Assembly (NCBI RefSeq): GCF_018982885.2
Contig: NZ_CP081848.1
Coordinates: 1,860,001-1,924,000 of the forward strand
Source: Polymorphobacter megasporae
Lineage (GTDB): Bacteria > Pseudomonadota > Alphaproteobacteria > Sphingomonadales > Sphingomonadaceae
Length of the DNA: 64,000 nt
Reading direction: 5' to 3'
This document shows positions 41,438 through 51,593 of the stretch, piece by piece. The position numbers and the translations under genes were made by a program. Under the pieces are notes generated by a model that made no database searches, had not been told where the DNA came from, and saw nothing but the letters and a program-made list of their open reading frames with translations. Position 1 is the stretch's first letter; every line of letters starts with the position of its first letter.

Positions 41438-44146
41438 TTAGGCGGCGAGCTTGCGCAGGACGTACGGCAGGATGCCGCCTGCGTAGAAATACTCGAGCTC
41501 CTGCTCGGTATCGATCCGGCACTTGGTGTCGAAGGTGCCGGTGGTACCGTCGCCGCGGGTGAACGCGACCGTCACGACCTGGCGCGGGCGCAGCGACGCC
41601 ATGCCGGTGATGTCGAAGGTTTCGTCGCCGGTCAGCCCGAGCGTCTTGCGGTCGACGCCATCGGCGAACTGGAGCGGAACGACGCCCATGCCGACGAGGT
41701 TCGAGCGGTGGATGCGCTCGAAGCTTTCGGCGATCACCGCGCGGACGCCGAGCAACGTCGTGCCCTTCGCCGCCCAGTCGCGCGACGACCCGGTGCCATA
41801 TTCCTTGCCGGCGATGATGACGAGCGGCGTACCGGCTGCGCGGTATTTCTCGGCCGCGTCGAAGATGTCGAGCTGTGCGCCGTGACCGTTATTATCGCCG
41901 CCTTCGCCGAGCATCCGGGTGATGCCGCCCTCGACGCCAGGGACCATCTCGTTCTTGATGCGGATGTTGGCGAAGGTACCGCGCATCATGACTTCGTGGT
42001 TGCCGCGGCGCGCGCCGTAGCTGTTGAACTCGGCGCGGCTGACCTGACGGTCGTTCAGATAGCGACCGGCGGGCGAGGCTTCCTTGATGTTGCCGGCGGG
42101 CGAGATGTGGTCGGTGGTGACCGAGTCGGCGAAAATCGCGAGCGGGCGCGCCGCGACGATGTCATCGACCGCGTTCGGCGTCATCGTCATGCCTTCGAAG
42201 TACGGCGGGTTGGCGACATAGGTCGACGCCGGGTTCCACTTGTAGGTGGCGCCGCCCTCGATCTTGATCGCCTGCCAGCGCTCGTCGCCAGCGAAGACGT
42301 CCGAATATCGCGCGCGGAACATGTCGGCGGTGACGTTCGACATCACCATGTCGCTGACTTCCTGGTTGGTCGGCCAGATGTCCTTGAGGAAGACGTTGGT
42401 GCCGTCGGGGGTCTGGCCGATCGGGTCGGTGACCATGTCGTTGCGCATCGTCCCCATCAGCGCATAGGCGACGACGAGCGGCGGCGAGGCGAGATAATTG
42501 GCGCGGACGTCGGGCGAGACGCGTCCCTCGAAGTTGCGGTTACCCGACAGGACGCTGCACGCGACGAGGTCGCCGCTGCTGATCGCGTCGCTGATCGGCT
42601 CAGGGAGCGGGCCCGAGTTGCCGATGCACGTCGTGCAGCCGTAGCCGACGAGGTTGAAGCCGAGATAGTCGAGGTCGTCCTGGAGCTTCGACGCGGCGAA
42701 ATAGTCGGTGACGACCTTCGACCCCGGCGCGAGGCTGGTCTTGACCCACGGCTTCGACATCAGGCCGAGCGCGCGCGCCTTGCGCGCAACGAGCCCGGCG
42801 GCGACGAGGACGTTGGGGTTCGACGTGTTGGTGCAGCTGGTGATCGCGGCGATGACGACGTCGCCGTGGCCGAGCTGGTATTCTGCCCCCGAAACGTCGA
42901 CGCGCTTGTGGCTCTCGTCACCCGACTTCTTGTAGCCGCTGGCGAGTTCGGTCTCGAACGCCTCGTCGGCCTGGCCGAGAAGCACGCGGTCCTGCGGGCG
43001 GCGCGGACCGGCGAGCGACGGCTGGACGCTGCCGAGGTCGAGGTGGAGCGTATCGGTGAACACGGGGTCGGGGGCGGTCAGGTCGCGCCACATCCCCTGC
43101 GCCCGGCAGTACGCCTCGACGAGCTCGATCTGGTGCGGGTCGCGGCCCGACAGCTTGAGATAGTTGAGCGTCGCCTGGTCGACCGGGAAGAAGCCGCATG
43201 TGGCGCCGTATTCGGGGGCCATGTTGGCGATCGTCGCGCGGTCGGCAAGCGTCAGCGCGTCGAGGCCGGGGCCGTAGAATTCGACGAAGCGCCCGACGAC
43301 GCCCTTGGCGCGGAGCATCTGGGTGACGGTCAGGACGAGGTCGGTCGCGGTGATGCCCTCGCTCATCGTGCCTTCCATCTTAAAGCCGACGACCTCGGGG
43401 ATCAGCATGCTGACCGGCTGGCCGAGCATCGCCGCCTCGGCTTCGATTCCGCCGACGCCCCAGCCGAGCACACCGAGGCCGTTGACCATTGTCGTGTGGC
43501 TGTCGGTGCCGACGAGCGTGTCAGGATAGGCAACCATCGAGCCGTCGGCGGCTTCGCTCGTCCAGACGGTCTTCGCGAGATATTCGAGATTGACCTGGTG
43601 GCAGATGCCGGTGCCCGGCGGGACGACGCGGAAGCCCTTGAGCGCCGACGACCCCCAGCGGAGGAACTCGTAGCGTTCGATGTTGCGCTTGTACTCGAGG
43701 TCCATATTGTCCTCGAACGCCGCCGGGGTGCCGAATTCGTCGACCATCACCGAGTGGTCGATAACGAGGTCGACCGGGACCTGCGGGTTGATCTTCGCCG
43801 GGTCGCCGCCGAGCTTGGTCATGGCGTCGCGCATCGCCGCGAGGTCGACGACGCACGGCACGCCGGTGAAGTCCTGCATCAGCACGCGCGCCGGACGATA
43901 GGCGATCTCGCGGTCGGACCGGCGGTCGTGCGCCCATTGTACCATCGCGGCGAGGTCGTCGTGGGTAACGGTGACGCCGTCCTCGAAACGCAGCAGATTT
44001 TCGAACAGCACTTTCATCGAAAAGGGCAGGCGGCTGATGTCACCCAAGGCCTCGGCGGCGGCGGGGAGGCTATAGTAAGAGTAGTCCTTTCCCTCGACCG
44101 TCAACGTCCGGCGGGTCTTCAGGCTATCCTGTCCAACGGCGGTCAC
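41438..44146 (-). CDS. acnA: Aconitate hydratase A
   Basis: This 902-residue protein is the iron-regulatory-protein-type aconitase, which interconverts citrate and isocitrate in the TCA cycle. The [4Fe-4S] ligands are Cys in [11 protein letters not shown] and [14 protein letters not shown]; the swivel domain has [10 protein letters not shown] and the late [18 protein letters not shown] at 44146, preceded by CAGGAGAG, is chosen; the extra residues upstream are not expected. Length is normal (E. coli AcnA 891). Confidence 0.97.
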   Translation of the reverse strand: MTAVGQDSLKTRRTLTVEGKDYSYYSLPAAAEALGDISRLPFSMKVLFENLLRFEDGVTVTHDDLAAMVQWAHDRRSDREIAYRPARVLMQDFTGVPCVVDLAAMRDAMTKLGGDPAKINPQVPVDLVIDHSVMVDEFGTPAAFEDNMDLEYKRNIERYEFLRWGSSALKGFRVVPPGTGICHQVNLEYLAKTVWTSEAADGSMVAYPDTLVGTDSHTTMVNGLGVLGWGVGGIEAEAAMLGQPVSMLIPEVVGFKMEGTMSEGITATDLVLTVTQMLRAKGVVGRFVEFYGPGLDALTLADRATIANMAPEYGATCGFFPVDQATLNYLKLSGRDPHQIELVEAYCRAQGMWRDLTAPDPVFTDTLHLDLGSVQPSLAGPRRPQDRVLLGQADEAFETELASGYKKSGDESHKRVDVSGAEYQLGHGDVVIAAITSCTNTSNPNVLVAAGLVARKARALGLMSKPWVKTSLAPGSKVVTDYFAASKLQDDLDYLGFNLVGYGCTTCIGNSGPLPEPISDAISSGDLVACSVLSGNRNFEGRVSPDVRANYLASPPLVVAYALMGTMRNDMVTDPIGQTPDGTNVFLKDIWPTNQEVSDMVMSNVTADMFRARYSDVFAGDERWQAIKIEGGATYKWNPASTYVANPPYFEGMTMTPNAVDDIVAARPLAIFADSVTTDHISPAGNIKEASPAGRYLNDRQVSRAEFNSYGARRGNHEVMMRGTFANIRIKNEMVPGVEGGITRMLGEGGDNNGHGAQLDIFDAAEKYRAAGTPLVIIAGKEYGTGSSRDWAAKGTTLLGVRAVIAESFERIHRSNLVGMGVVPLQFADGVDRKTLGLTGDETFDITGMASLRPRQVVTVAFTRGDGTTGTFDTKCRIDTEQELEYFYAGGILPYVLRKLAA

Positions 44147-44304
44147 GGGCGTCTCTCCTGAAATCACGATGTTGCGCTGCGTCGTAGCGTAGTTGACGCG
44201 CATGGCAACGTCCGCGGGCTAATCTCGCCGCTGACCGGGCTTGCCGCTATCACGCGCGCGCGCTTTCGGCTACGACCCGCGCATCATCCCCGGAGACCCG
44301 ATCG

Positions 44305-44922
44305 ATGCCGAACCAAGCCGTCGAGCGCAAGGCACAGAGCAAGCTGGCGCGGCAGGCGGCACGCGCCGATCTGCTGCCGTTCCTGCGCGCGTGGATCGCC
44401 GCGCCGCTGCGGGTTGCGGCGATCGCGCCATCGGGTCCGGCGCTCGCGCGGGCGATCACCGCCGAGATCAGCGCCGCATCGATGCCAGTGATCGAGTTCG
44501 GTCCCGGCACGGGGGTTTTCACCCAGGCGATCCTCGATGCGGGGGTGACCGCCGACCAGCTCATCATGATCGAGGCGGGGGCCGACTTCGCGGCGTTGCT
44601 GCGGACGCGCTTCCCTGCAGTTCGGATCGTCGAAGGCAGTGCGGGCGCGCTCCACGACGTCCCGTTGTTCGGCGCGGGCAAGGTCGGCGCGGTCGTCAGC
44701 GGCCTGCCGATCCTGTCGATGCCGAAGCCCGTCGTCCTCGCCATCCTCGACACCGCATTCAGCGAGCTCCGGCCCGGCGGCGCGATGTACCAGTTCACCT
44801 ACGGCTTCCGCTGCCCGGTCGCCGACAGTGTCCTCGACGCGCTCGGGCTTAAGGCGAGTCGGACGGCGACGGTGCTGGTCAATGCGCCCCCAGCGAGTGT
44901 CTACAAGATCGAGCGGAAATAA
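44305..44922 (+). CDS. SAM-dependent methyltransferase (phospholipid N-methyltransferase-like)
   Basis: This 205-residue protein has SAM-binding motif I as VIEFGPGTGVFTQAIL (about residues 62-77), IEAGADFAALLRTRFP and a following VVSGLPILSMP, like the PmtA family that methylates phosphatidylethanolamine and the related rRNA adenine dimethylases. The N-terminus is basic. Divergent from acnA. PmtA is the best guess, but a methyltransferase of other specificity is possible. Confidence 0.8.
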   Translation: MPNQAVERKAQSKLARQAARADLLPFLRAWIAAPLRVAAIAPSGPALARAITAEISAASMPVIEFGPGTGVFTQAILDAGVTADQLIMIEAGADFAALLRTRFPAVRIVEGSAGALHDVPLFGAGKVGAVVSGLPILSMPKPVVLAILDTAFSELRPGGAMYQFTYGFRCPVADSVLDALGLKASRTATVLVNAPPASVYKIERK

Positions 44923-44925
44923 GAA

Positions 44926-45070
44926 GATCCTCCCCCGTCTTCGGGGGAGGGGGACCACGCCACTTCAGGCGTGGTGGAGGGGCGATGAACTACGCTCAAA
45001 TTGCGAGTTCGCTCGACCGCCCCTCCACCATTCAAGGGCATGGTCCCCCTCCCCGAAGACGGGGAGGATC
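44926..45070. repeat. Nested inverted-repeat element between convergent genes
   Basis: The outer arms GATCCTCCCCCGTCTTCGGG (44926 on) and CGAAGACGGGGAGGATC (ending 45070) are near-perfect inverted repeats of about 30 bp; inner arms TGGTGGAGGGGCG (44971-44983) and CGCCCCTCCACCA (45018-45030) pair as well. The first arm also has its own CCCCCGTCTTCGGGGG hairpin. About 145 bp long, with no coding capacity. It resembles a small MITE/REP-type element and would work as a bidirectional terminator for the methyltransferase and pal genes. Confidence 0.8.
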
Positions 45071-45075
45071 AAGCC

Positions 45076-45627
45076 TTACTTCGCGCCGCTGACGACGACC
45101 GTCACCGCCCTGCGGTTCTGCGCATAGGCAGCCTCATCGGTGCCATCGGCGACCGGGCGCTCCTTGCCGTAGCTGATCGTCGCGATGCGGCTGGAATTGA
45201 CGCCCTGCGCCGCGAGGAAGTTCTTGGCGGCGCTCGCCCGGCGGTCGCCGAGTGCGAGGTTGTATTCGCGGGTGCCGCGCTCGTCGGTGTGGCCCTCGAC
45301 AGTGACCTTGACGCTCGGATAGCGCGCGAGCCACTCGGCCTGCTTGCCGAGGATCGCCTTGGCTGTGTCGTCGACATCGTAGCTGTCATACGCGAACAGG
45401 ACGGTGTCCGATCCGCTGGTTGCCTTGAAGTCGGCGATGCTGCCGGGGAGGTTCGTCGTCCCGACGCCGGTGTCGCCGCTGCCCGAGGTCGACGGCGGTG
45501 CCATGGTCGGCGCCATCGGTGCAGTCGCGGGCGGGGGCGGCGGAGGGAGGACCTTTTTCTTGGTCGAGCACGCGGCGGTGCCGACGAGGACGGCGACGAT
45601 CGCCAAGGTTGATGCGCGATGCAGCAT
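45076..45627 (-). CDS. pal: Peptidoglycan-associated lipoprotein Pal
   Basis: This 183-residue protein has a lipoprotein signal (AIVAVLVGTAACS), a proline-rich linker (PPPPPPATAPMAP) and an OmpA-like peptidoglycan-binding domain (about 75-180) with VTVEGHTDERGTREYN and DRRASAAKNFL. It links the outer membrane to peptidoglycan and works with TolB. Last gene of the minus-strand ybgC-tolQRAB-pal group. Confidence 0.95.
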   Translation of the reverse strand: MLHRASTLAIVAVLVGTAACSTKKKVLPPPPPPATAPMAPTMAPPSTSGSGDTGVGTTNLPGSIADFKATSGSDTVLFAYDSYDVDDTAKAILGKQAEWLARYPSVKVTVEGHTDERGTREYNLALGDRRASAAKNFLAAQGVNSSRIATISYGKERPVADGTDEAAYAQNRRAVTVVVSGAK

Positions 45628-45672
45628 GAAGCAGCCTTTCGACGGTGAAGATGAACCGATAGCCGAAGCTTG

Positions 45673-46992
45673 TTACGGCAACAACGGCGACCACGCCGGG
45701 TCGGACCCATCGAGCGGCGTTTTTATCTGCCGCTCGTTCGCCCCCGACAGGTCGACGGAATGAAGATCGACCTTGCCGCTGCGTCCTGCCGCGGTGCGGA
45801 AGAACAGGATGACGCGCCCGTTCGGCGACCACGTCGGGCCCTCGTCCTGATAGGCGTCGGTCAACAACCGCTCGCCGCCGCCGTCGGGGCGCATGACGGC
45901 GATGCGGTGCTTGGCCGAGGTCAGGCGGGTGAAGGCGATCAGGTCGCCGCGCGGCGACCACACCGGGGTCCCGGCGCGGCCCTCGCCGAAGCTGATCCGC
46001 TGCTGGCCCGACCCGTCGGCGTTCATCGTATAGACCTGCTGGCCGCCGCTGCGGTCGCTCTCGAAGACGATCTTCGACCCGTCGGGCGAATAGCTCGGCG
46101 ACGTGCTGATGCCGGGTCCGTTCGTCAGGCGGGTGACGCCGCGGCTGGCGAGGTTCATCTTGTAGATGTCGGTCGTGCCGTTCTGGCTGATCGAATAAAC
46201 CAGCGTCGATCCGTCGGGCGAGAAACGCGGTGATGAGCTCATGTTGCCGGTGTCGCTGATCGCCTCCTGACGCCCCGACCCGATCGTGTAGATCCAGACG
46301 CGCGGGCGATTATTGGCGAATGACATATACGTCAGCGTCTGCTGGTTCGGGGCGAAGCGCGGAGTCAGCACAAGCGACTGGCCGTTGGTCAGGAAGCGGT
46401 GCCCCGCGCCGTCCTGGTCCATCACCGCGAGGCGCTTGATCCGGTGGGTCTTCGGTCCGGTTTCGGAGACATAGACGATGCGGCTGTCGAAATAGCCGCT
46501 CTCGCCGGTCAGCCGCGAATAGACGAGGTCGGCGCATTTATGCGCCGCGCGCCGCCAATTCGCCGCGGTCGTGACGAACCCCTGCCGCGCGAGCTCCTCC
46601 GACGAAAACACGTCATAGGCGTAGCAGCCGACGGTGATGCCGCCGTCGGGGTTGGCGGTGACGTTGCCGGTAATCAGCGCCTGCGCCGCGATCGTCCGCC
46701 ACGCCGCGAACTGCGGCGCTGTGACGTCGGCGGGGGCGACGGTGGTGGTGAACGCGGCCGGGTCGAGCGGGCGGAACAGCCCCGACGAGCCGAGGTCGGC
46801 GGCGATGACGCTCGCGACCTGGGCCCCGAGCGCGGCGGTCGTCCCGGCCTCGGTTGCGACGGCCGACGCGGTGGCGAATGCGGGAACCGCGACGGGGAGC
46901 GGCTGGGCGGTGCCGGAGTTGATGTCGACGCGGATCACCGCGAGCGCCGGGGTGGTGACCAGCAGGGCGAGGAGGAGGGGGAGGGTACGCAT
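45673..46992 (-). CDS. tolB: Tol-Pal system protein TolB
   Basis: This 439-residue periplasmic protein has a signal peptide (residues 1-18), an N-terminal TolB alpha/beta domain (about 20-160) and a six-bladed propeller with repeats such as [35 protein letters not shown] and [14 protein letters not shown]. It binds Pal and takes part in cell-division envelope constriction. It lies 46 bp before pal. The 173 bp towards tolA hold a GC-rich hairpin (GTCGGCCGGGTTCGG region) and no gene. Confidence 0.95.
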   Translation of the reverse strand: MRTLPLLLALLVTTPALAVIRVDINSGTAQPLPVAVPAFATASAVATEAGTTAALGAQVASVIAADLGSSGLFRPLDPAAFTTTVAPADVTAPQFAAWRTIAAQALITGNVTANPDGGITVGCYAYDVFSSEELARQGFVTTAANWRRAAHKCADLVYSRLTGESGYFDSRIVYVSETGPKTHRIKRLAVMDQDGAGHRFLTNGQSLVLTPRFAPNQQTLTYMSFANNRPRVWIYTIGSGRQEAISDTGNMSSSPRFSPDGSTLVYSISQNGTTDIYKMNLASRGVTRLTNGPGISTSPSYSPDGSKIVFESDRSGGQQVYTMNADGSGQQRISFGEGRAGTPVWSPRGDLIAFTRLTSAKHRIAVMRPDGGGERLLTDAYQDEGPTWSPNGRVILFFRTAAGRSGKVDLHSVDLSGANERQIKTPLDGSDPAWSPLLP

Positions 46993-47165
46993 CGGGACTC
47001 CTTACGCGTTTTCGATGACGGGGCGAAGGCGAAGAAGGGGTCGCGGCAAAGCTGCGCCGTCGGCCGGGTTCGGCGGGTAGTCCGCCGACCCGCCGCCCGC
47101 GTTCGCGCGTCTCCGCGCGCTGCTTACGGATCGAAGGCGATCAGTGCACTGCGCTCGGGCGCGCC

Positions 47166-48005
47166 TCACGTCATCTCACTCGGGTCGAAATTAATCTCGA
47201 CCGCCTTCCACTGGTCGTACAATTCCGCCGGCAGCTTGAGCGGCGCGCAGCGGAGCACCGCACGGCGGGCGGTCTCCGCGAAGGCGCGGGCGTAGTCGGC
47301 ATTGCCGGAAGTGACTCCGGTCTGGCTGACGATGCCGGGGCGCCCGACGATCGTGCCGTCGCGATTGATGTCGAGGTGGAGCAGCACCGTCATCTTCTTG
47401 ACGTCGGCGCCGCCGATCGGCGGGTTCCAGCACGGCGCGACCTGCGAGCGGATCAGCGCGATCAGTGTCGCCGTTGCGCGCGGATCGACCCGCGCGGTCT
47501 TGGGCATCGCCTTCTCGATCGTTTTCGCCAGTGCCGAGGTGTCGAGCGGCTTGACCTTCGCCTTGGGCAGGCTCTTGTCGAGCAGGTTCGACAGCGCCTC
47601 GGCGTCGAGCAATTTCGGCGCGGGCTTGGCCTTTTCGGGCTTCGGCTTCTCCGGTTTCGGTTTTTCGGGCTTGGGCTCGGGCTTTTCGACCGGCTCGACC
47701 TTGGGCTTCGGCTTTTCCTTGACCGGCTCCGGCGTTGGCTCGGGAGTCGGCGCAGGTTCGGGCTTGGGTGTCGGCGGAGTCGGATCCGGCGGCGCGGTCG
47801 CCTCGACGGTCTTTTCGGGCGCGGCGGCCTTCGACGGCTTGGGCGGGGTCGGAATCTTCGGCACGTCGGCGAGCGCGACGACGTCGACCGGGGTCGGGTC
47901 CTCGGCGGGCAGCGGCGGCGTCACCGACGTCAGCGCGAGCGACAGGACCGCGAGCAGGATAAGATGCGCGAGCCCGACTACGACGAGCGACTGGCGTTCC
48001 GTCAT
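47166..48005 (-). CDS. tolA: Tol-Pal system protein TolA
   Basis: This 279-residue protein has one N-terminal membrane helix (about 9-27), a long proline/lysine/glutamate-rich periplasmic spacer (about 50-135; PKPEPAPTPEPTPEP) and a C-terminal domain that contacts outer-membrane partners (IRSQVAPCWNPPIGGADVKK). The spacer is of low complexity, as usual for TolA. It lies between tolR and tolB in the minus-strand group. Confidence 0.9.
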   Translation of the reverse strand: MTERQSLVVVGLAHLILLAVLSLALTSVTPPLPAEDPTPVDVVALADVPKIPTPPKPSKAAAPEKTVEATAPPDPTPPTPKPEPAPTPEPTPEPVKEKPKPKVEPVEKPEPKPEKPKPEKPKPEKAKPAPKLLDAEALSNLLDKSLPKAKVKPLDTSALAKTIEKAMPKTARVDPRATATLIALIRSQVAPCWNPPIGGADVKKMTVLLHLDINRDGTIVGRPGIVSQTGVTSGNADYARAFAETARRAVLRCAPLKLPAELYDQWKAVEINFDPSEMT

Positions 48006-48024
48006 CGAGCCGACTCGCGTGCCG

Positions 48025-48459
48025 TCATTTCCGTTTCGGTGCGGGGGCGGGCGCGCTGACCAGCGCGACCTTGCGGAACCCCGCCGCCGAGACCTCGCCG
48101 ACCACCGTCATCACACGGCCATAGTCGAGCGTCCGCGCAGCGCGGACATAGACGCGCGGGTCGTCAGTGCGGGCGTCGTGGATCGCCGAAAGCTTCGCCG
48201 CCAGCGTGTCGGGCGGGATGCTGGCATCGTCGATGAACACCGCGCCGGTGCCGTCGAGCGAGATCTGGATCGGCTTGTCGTCGGCCTTGAGCGCGCTCGC
48301 CTTGCTGTCGGGCAGGTCGACCGGCACGCCGGTGACGAGCAGCGGCGCGGTGACCATGAAGATGATCAGCAGGACGAGCATGACGTCGACCATCGGCGTG
48401 ACGTTGATCTCGGCCATCGGCGCGCGGCGGCCGCGACGGGATTGCATCCCCATCGCCAT
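48025..48459 (-). CDS. tolR: Tol-Pal system protein TolR
   Basis: This 144-residue ExbD/TolR protein has a short cytoplasmic N-terminus, one membrane helix with the proton-path Asp (INVTPMVDVMLVLLIIFMV) near residue 26 and a periplasmic domain. It forms the proton channel with TolQ. Its ATG shares one base with the tolQ stop. Confidence 0.94.
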   Translation of the reverse strand: MAMGMQSRRGRRAPMAEINVTPMVDVMLVLLIIFMVTAPLLVTGVPVDLPDSKASALKADDKPIQISLDGTGAVFIDDASIPPDTLAAKLSAIHDARTDDPRVYVRAARTLDYGRVMTVVGEVSAAGFRKVALVSAPAPAPKRK

Positions 48460-49172
48460 CAGCGTTCTTCCATCCCGTCGAGCTGCCGCGACAGCAGGCC
48501 GTGGAATTCCTCGGCGAACGCCGATAGCCGGGCCTCGAGCCGCCCGAGGCCGTGGAGCAGCCGGTTATAGCCGATCACCGCCGGGATCGCCGCGAACAGG
48601 CCGAGCGCGGTGGCGAACAGAGCTTCAGCGATCCCCGGCGCGACGACGCCGAGCGAGGTGTTCTGCGACGCCGCGATCGCGCCGAACGACCGCATGATCC
48701 CCCAGACGGTGCCGAACAGCCCGACGAACGGCGCGACCGAGCCGATCGTCGCGAGGACGCTGAGCCGGTCGCCGAGTTCGTCGATCTCGCGCGCGATCGC
48801 GACGCCGAGGATCGAGGTCAGCCGCGAGCGGACGCCTTCGCGGTCGATCTTGCCGCGCGCGATGCTCCGCCGCCACTCGTTCATACCCGCGACGAACAGT
48901 CGGGCGGACGGGTGCTTCGCCTTCGCGGCGGGGTCGTACAGCGCATCGAGGCTGTCCGACTTCCAGAACCAGTCCTCGAACGCCTTCGCCTGTGCATTGA
49001 TCGCCGACAGCCGGCGGCTGCGCTCGACGATGATCGCCCACGACCAGATGCTCGCGGCGATCAGCCCGAGCATGACGAGCTTGACGACGATATCGGCCTG
49101 CAGGAACAGCGCCAGCGGCGACATGTCGATGGCGGTCTTGGCGAGGACGCCGGGAACGGTGACGGTGGGCAT
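48459..49172 (-). CDS. tolQ: Tol-Pal system protein TolQ
   Basis: This 237-residue ExbB/TolQ-type protein has three membrane helices; the block LSVLATIGSVAPFVGLFGTVWGIMRSF spans the second and is typical. It drives TolA with the proton motive force. ATG 49172 shares one base with the ybgC stop (TGATG), as in the usual ybgC-tolQ coupling. Confidence 0.95.
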   Translation of the reverse strand: MPTVTVPGVLAKTAIDMSPLALFLQADIVVKLVMLGLIAASIWSWAIIVERSRRLSAINAQAKAFEDWFWKSDSLDALYDPAAKAKHPSARLFVAGMNEWRRSIARGKIDREGVRSRLTSILGVAIAREIDELGDRLSVLATIGSVAPFVGLFGTVWGIMRSFGAIAASQNTSLGVVAPGIAEALFATALGLFAAIPAVIGYNRLLHGLGRLEARLSAFAEEFHGLLSRQLDGMEER

Positions 49173-49621
49173 CAGTCTTGGGTCGCCTCATTTTGCAGGT
49201 CTGAGAAACGCCGCGCCCAGTCGCGGGGCTGCCGTTGCGGCCGGCCGTTCATGCCGAGCCACGCGGCAGTAACGCGCCCGCGGGTCAATTGGGTCGCTCC
49301 GCGCCAGACGTCCTGCCCGATCACCGTCGCCGCCGCGCGGACCTGGAGAACCCAGCTTCTGACGGTCAGCACGTCGTCGAGCCGGGCAGGGGCCATGTAC
49401 GTCAGCGACAGGTCGTAGACCGAATAATAGCCGTCGCCCGCGATCATCATAGCCTGCTGCTCGATCCCGAGCGCGCGGAGCATCTCGGTTCGGGCGCGCT
49501 CCATGAAGCGCAGGTAATTGGCGTGGTAGACGATACCGGTCAGGTCGGTGTCCTCAAAATAGACGCGTGTGGGCAAGCGGTGGACCCCGCGCTCGAAGCT
49601 GCCTGTGGAGGGGAGGGTCAT
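49172..49621 (-). CDS. ybgC: Tol-Pal-associated acyl-CoA thioesterase YbgC
   Basis: This 149-residue hotdog-fold thioesterase has the YbgC signature RVYFEDTDLTGIVYHANYLRF (about 20-40, catalytic Asp and Tyr/His region). It hydrolyses acyl-CoA or acyl-ACP thioesters and is linked to phospholipid metabolism. First gene of the ybgC-tolQRAB-pal group; overlaps tolQ by one base. Confidence 0.93.
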   Translation of the reverse strand: MTLPSTGSFERGVHRLPTRVYFEDTDLTGIVYHANYLRFMERARTEMLRALGIEQQAMMIAGDGYYSVYDLSLTYMAPARLDDVLTVRSWVLQVRAAATVIGQDVWRGATQLTRGRVTAAWLGMNGRPQRQPRDWARRFSDLQNEATQD

Positions 49622-49696
49622 GCCGACAGCGTGTAGGCGAGGGGCGACGACGCGGCTAGTCGCCCTGCCGCATCGGCGGCACGGATGGTCCCCGCG

Positions 49697-50224
49697 CTAT
49701 TTCGAGTTACGCTGCGGAACGACGAAGCGGCCGGAGACGCGGCCGCCGGTCGTCGCGGGCTGGCCGGGGGCGGCGGCGGTGCCGGCCCCATCGAGCTTCG
49801 AACGCCCGGTCTCGAGGTCGATCGCTAAGCGCTGGCCGTGGAGGACCGACTCGCCGTGGGTCAGCGTCACGCCGCCGACGAGGGTGATGGTCTTTTGCGA
49901 GACGTCGTAGATGCCGTAGCGCCCGGTTGCGGTCTCGCTCGGGGTGACGAGCTTGACGTTGTTCTGCGCATCGAGGCGCTCGATCTCGGGGCTGCCACCC
50001 TTTTTCGAGCGGCTGTAGAACACTGTCACCGTGTCGGCATTGAGCTTCATGTCGCCCTGGGTGATGCGGACATCGCCGTTGAAGATCGCCTTGCCGTTGG
50101 CGTCGAGAACATCGATCGCCTTGGCGTCGACATCGATCGGCGCGTCGGCATTATGGCCCTTGAGCGCGCTTTGCGCCGCGAGCGGGGCCGCGACGAGTGC
50201 CAGAATCAACGCGAAACGCTTCAT
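49697..50224 (-). CDS. lptA: LPS transport periplasmic protein LptA
   Basis: This 175-residue protein has a signal peptide (residues 1-18) and an LptA/OstA beta-jellyroll domain (about 30-150): IFNGDVRITQGDMKLNADTVTVFY and LVGGVTLTHGESVLHGQRL are the repeated strands. It forms the LPS bridge across the periplasm. Its ATG overlaps the lptC stop by 4 bp (ATGA). No lptB follows within the window; the next genes are ybgC-tol. Confidence 0.9.
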   Translation of the reverse strand: MKRFALILALVAAPLAAQSALKGHNADAPIDVDAKAIDVLDANGKAIFNGDVRITQGDMKLNADTVTVFYSRSKKGGSPEIERLDAQNNVKLVTPSETATGRYGIYDVSQKTITLVGGVTLTHGESVLHGQRLAIDLETGRSKLDGAGTAAAPGQPATTGGRVSGRFVVPQRNSK

Positions 50225-50883
50225 GCGGCTTTCCTGTGGGAAGCGGGGACGATGTGCAAGTGGGTGCCGCCGCCGAGCGTGACACGCTTGCCGCCTATGT
50301 CGGCGCGCAGGTTGTTGCCGCGAAAATTGCCGAGCGGGAGGGTGCCGGTGACCGGCAGGTCGCTCGCGACGGTCTGGTCGAGCAGGCTGACACGAACGTC
50401 GGCGCCGTTGAGCGTATAGCCTGCTGTGCTGTCCATCCGCACCGGTCCGGCGATAACGAGCAGGTCGTGGTCGATCTCGTAACGTCCCGATGGCGCGGTG
50501 ACGCGGGCCGGACCGTCGTCGAGGGTGACGTCGGCCGACAGTCGGCTGAGCTCGATCACCGGCACCGCCGACGACCGCTGCACCGCGTTGCCAGCGCGGA
50601 TCTCGAACGGCTGGTTGTTCGCCGTCAGGCCGCGATACATCGCATTGTCGGTCCGCAGCCGCTCCTTCGACATCGCGACCTTGTCCTTGGCCAGCAGGAA
50701 CGAGAATTCGCGCGCCGAGGTCAGCGGCCAGATGATGATCGTCGCCATCAGGACGAACGCCGCCGCGGGCAGCGCGACCTTGGCGACCGCGACGAAGCGG
50801 TCCCAGCCGCCGCCCGGCAGCGCCGCCCGCGCGCGAACTGCGGTCGCGGTCGCTGCGGTCGCGGTCGCTGCGGTCGCGGTCAT
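50221..50883 (-). CDS. lptC: LPS export protein LptC
   Basis: This 220-residue protein has one membrane helix (about residues 36-54, VALPAAAFVLMATIIIWPL) and a periplasmic jellyroll domain with LSADVTLDDGPARVTAPSGRY and YTLNGADVRVSLLDQ, typical of LptC. ATG 50883 is chosen; upstream residues overlap rnd. Oddly, the first 15 codons are a 15-bp tandem repeat coding Thr-Ala-Thr-Ala-Ala units. Confidence 0.88.
   Translation of the reverse strand: MTATAATATAATATAVRARAALPGGGWDRFVAVAKVALPAAAFVLMATIIIWPLTSAREFSFLLAKDKVAMSKERLRTDNAMYRGLTANNQPFEIRAGNAVQRSSAVPVIELSRLSADVTLDDGPARVTAPSGRYEIDHDLLVIAGPVRMDSTAGYTLNGADVRVSLLDQTVASDLPVTGTLPLGNFRGNNLRADIGGKRVTLGGGTHLHIVPASHRKAA
50838..50880. repeat. 15-bp tandem repeat at the start of lptC
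   Basis: The unit CTGCGGTCGCGGTCG is present 2.9 times at 50838-50880 with no mismatch. On the coding (minus) strand it codes the Thr/Ala-rich first residues of LptC, directly after the ATG. Copy-number change by slippage would keep the frame. Confidence 0.9.
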
Positions 50884-50896
50884 CGGCGGGTGCCCG

Positions 50897-51511
50897 TCAT
50901 AGATGCGCGAAAATGTCCGATTCGGCCCAGCCGGCGAGATCGAGGTCGGCGCGCCAGGGCAGGAAGTCGAAGCACGCCTCGGCGAGCCCGGTGCGCCCCT
51001 CGCGCGCCAGCCGTTCGCGAAGCACCTCGACCGCGCGGTGAAGGTAACGGACGTCCGATGCGGCATAGTCTTTCTGGGCGTCGTTCAGGACGGGTGCGCC
51101 CCAATCCGACGATTGCTGCGCCTTCGACACGTCGACGCCGATCGTATCGCGCAACAGGTCCTTGAGCCCGTGACGGTCGGTGTAGGTCCGGACCAGCTTC
51201 GACGCGATCTTGGTGCAGAACACCGGTCCGGCGCGGACGCCGAGATACGCCTGGATCACCGCGAGATCGAATCGGGCGAAGTGATACAGCTTGAGCCGCG
51301 CCGGATCGGCAAGGATGCGCTTCAACACCGGCGCATCGTAATGGCCCGCCGCGAATCGGACGAGATGTTCGTCGCCGTGGCCGTCGGCAAGCTGGATCAG
51401 GCACAGCCGGTCGCGCGCCGGATGCAGCCCCATCGTCTCGGTGTCGACCGCGATTGGGCCGGGAGCGAAGACGTCTTCGGGCAGGTCGCCCTCGTGCAGA
51501 TAGATGGTCAT
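50897..51511 (-). CDS. rnd: Ribonuclease D (3'-5' exonuclease domain only)
   Basis: This 204-residue protein has the DEDD-type exonuclease motifs DTETMGL (about 23), the central HFARFDLAVIQAYLG and late YAASDVRYLHRAVEVL. It lacks the HRDC domains of the roughly 375-residue E. coli RNase D. Such short forms are common in alphaproteobacteria and trim tRNA or small RNA 3' ends. First gene before lptC-lptA, 13 bp apart. Confidence 0.88.
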   Translation of the reverse strand: MTIYLHEGDLPEDVFAPGPIAVDTETMGLHPARDRLCLIQLADGHGDEHLVRFAAGHYDAPVLKRILADPARLKLYHFARFDLAVIQAYLGVRAGPVFCTKIASKLVRTYTDRHGLKDLLRDTIGVDVSKAQQSSDWGAPVLNDAQKDYAASDVRYLHRAVEVLRERLAREGRTGLAEACFDFLPWRADLDLAGWAESDIFAHL

Positions 51512-51593
51512 CCGCAGCCGCCTAGCAGCGCGCGGCGCTCAAGTCACCCGCGGGGATGCTGCTTACGCGGGCAAGCATTACCGCAGCGCAGCG

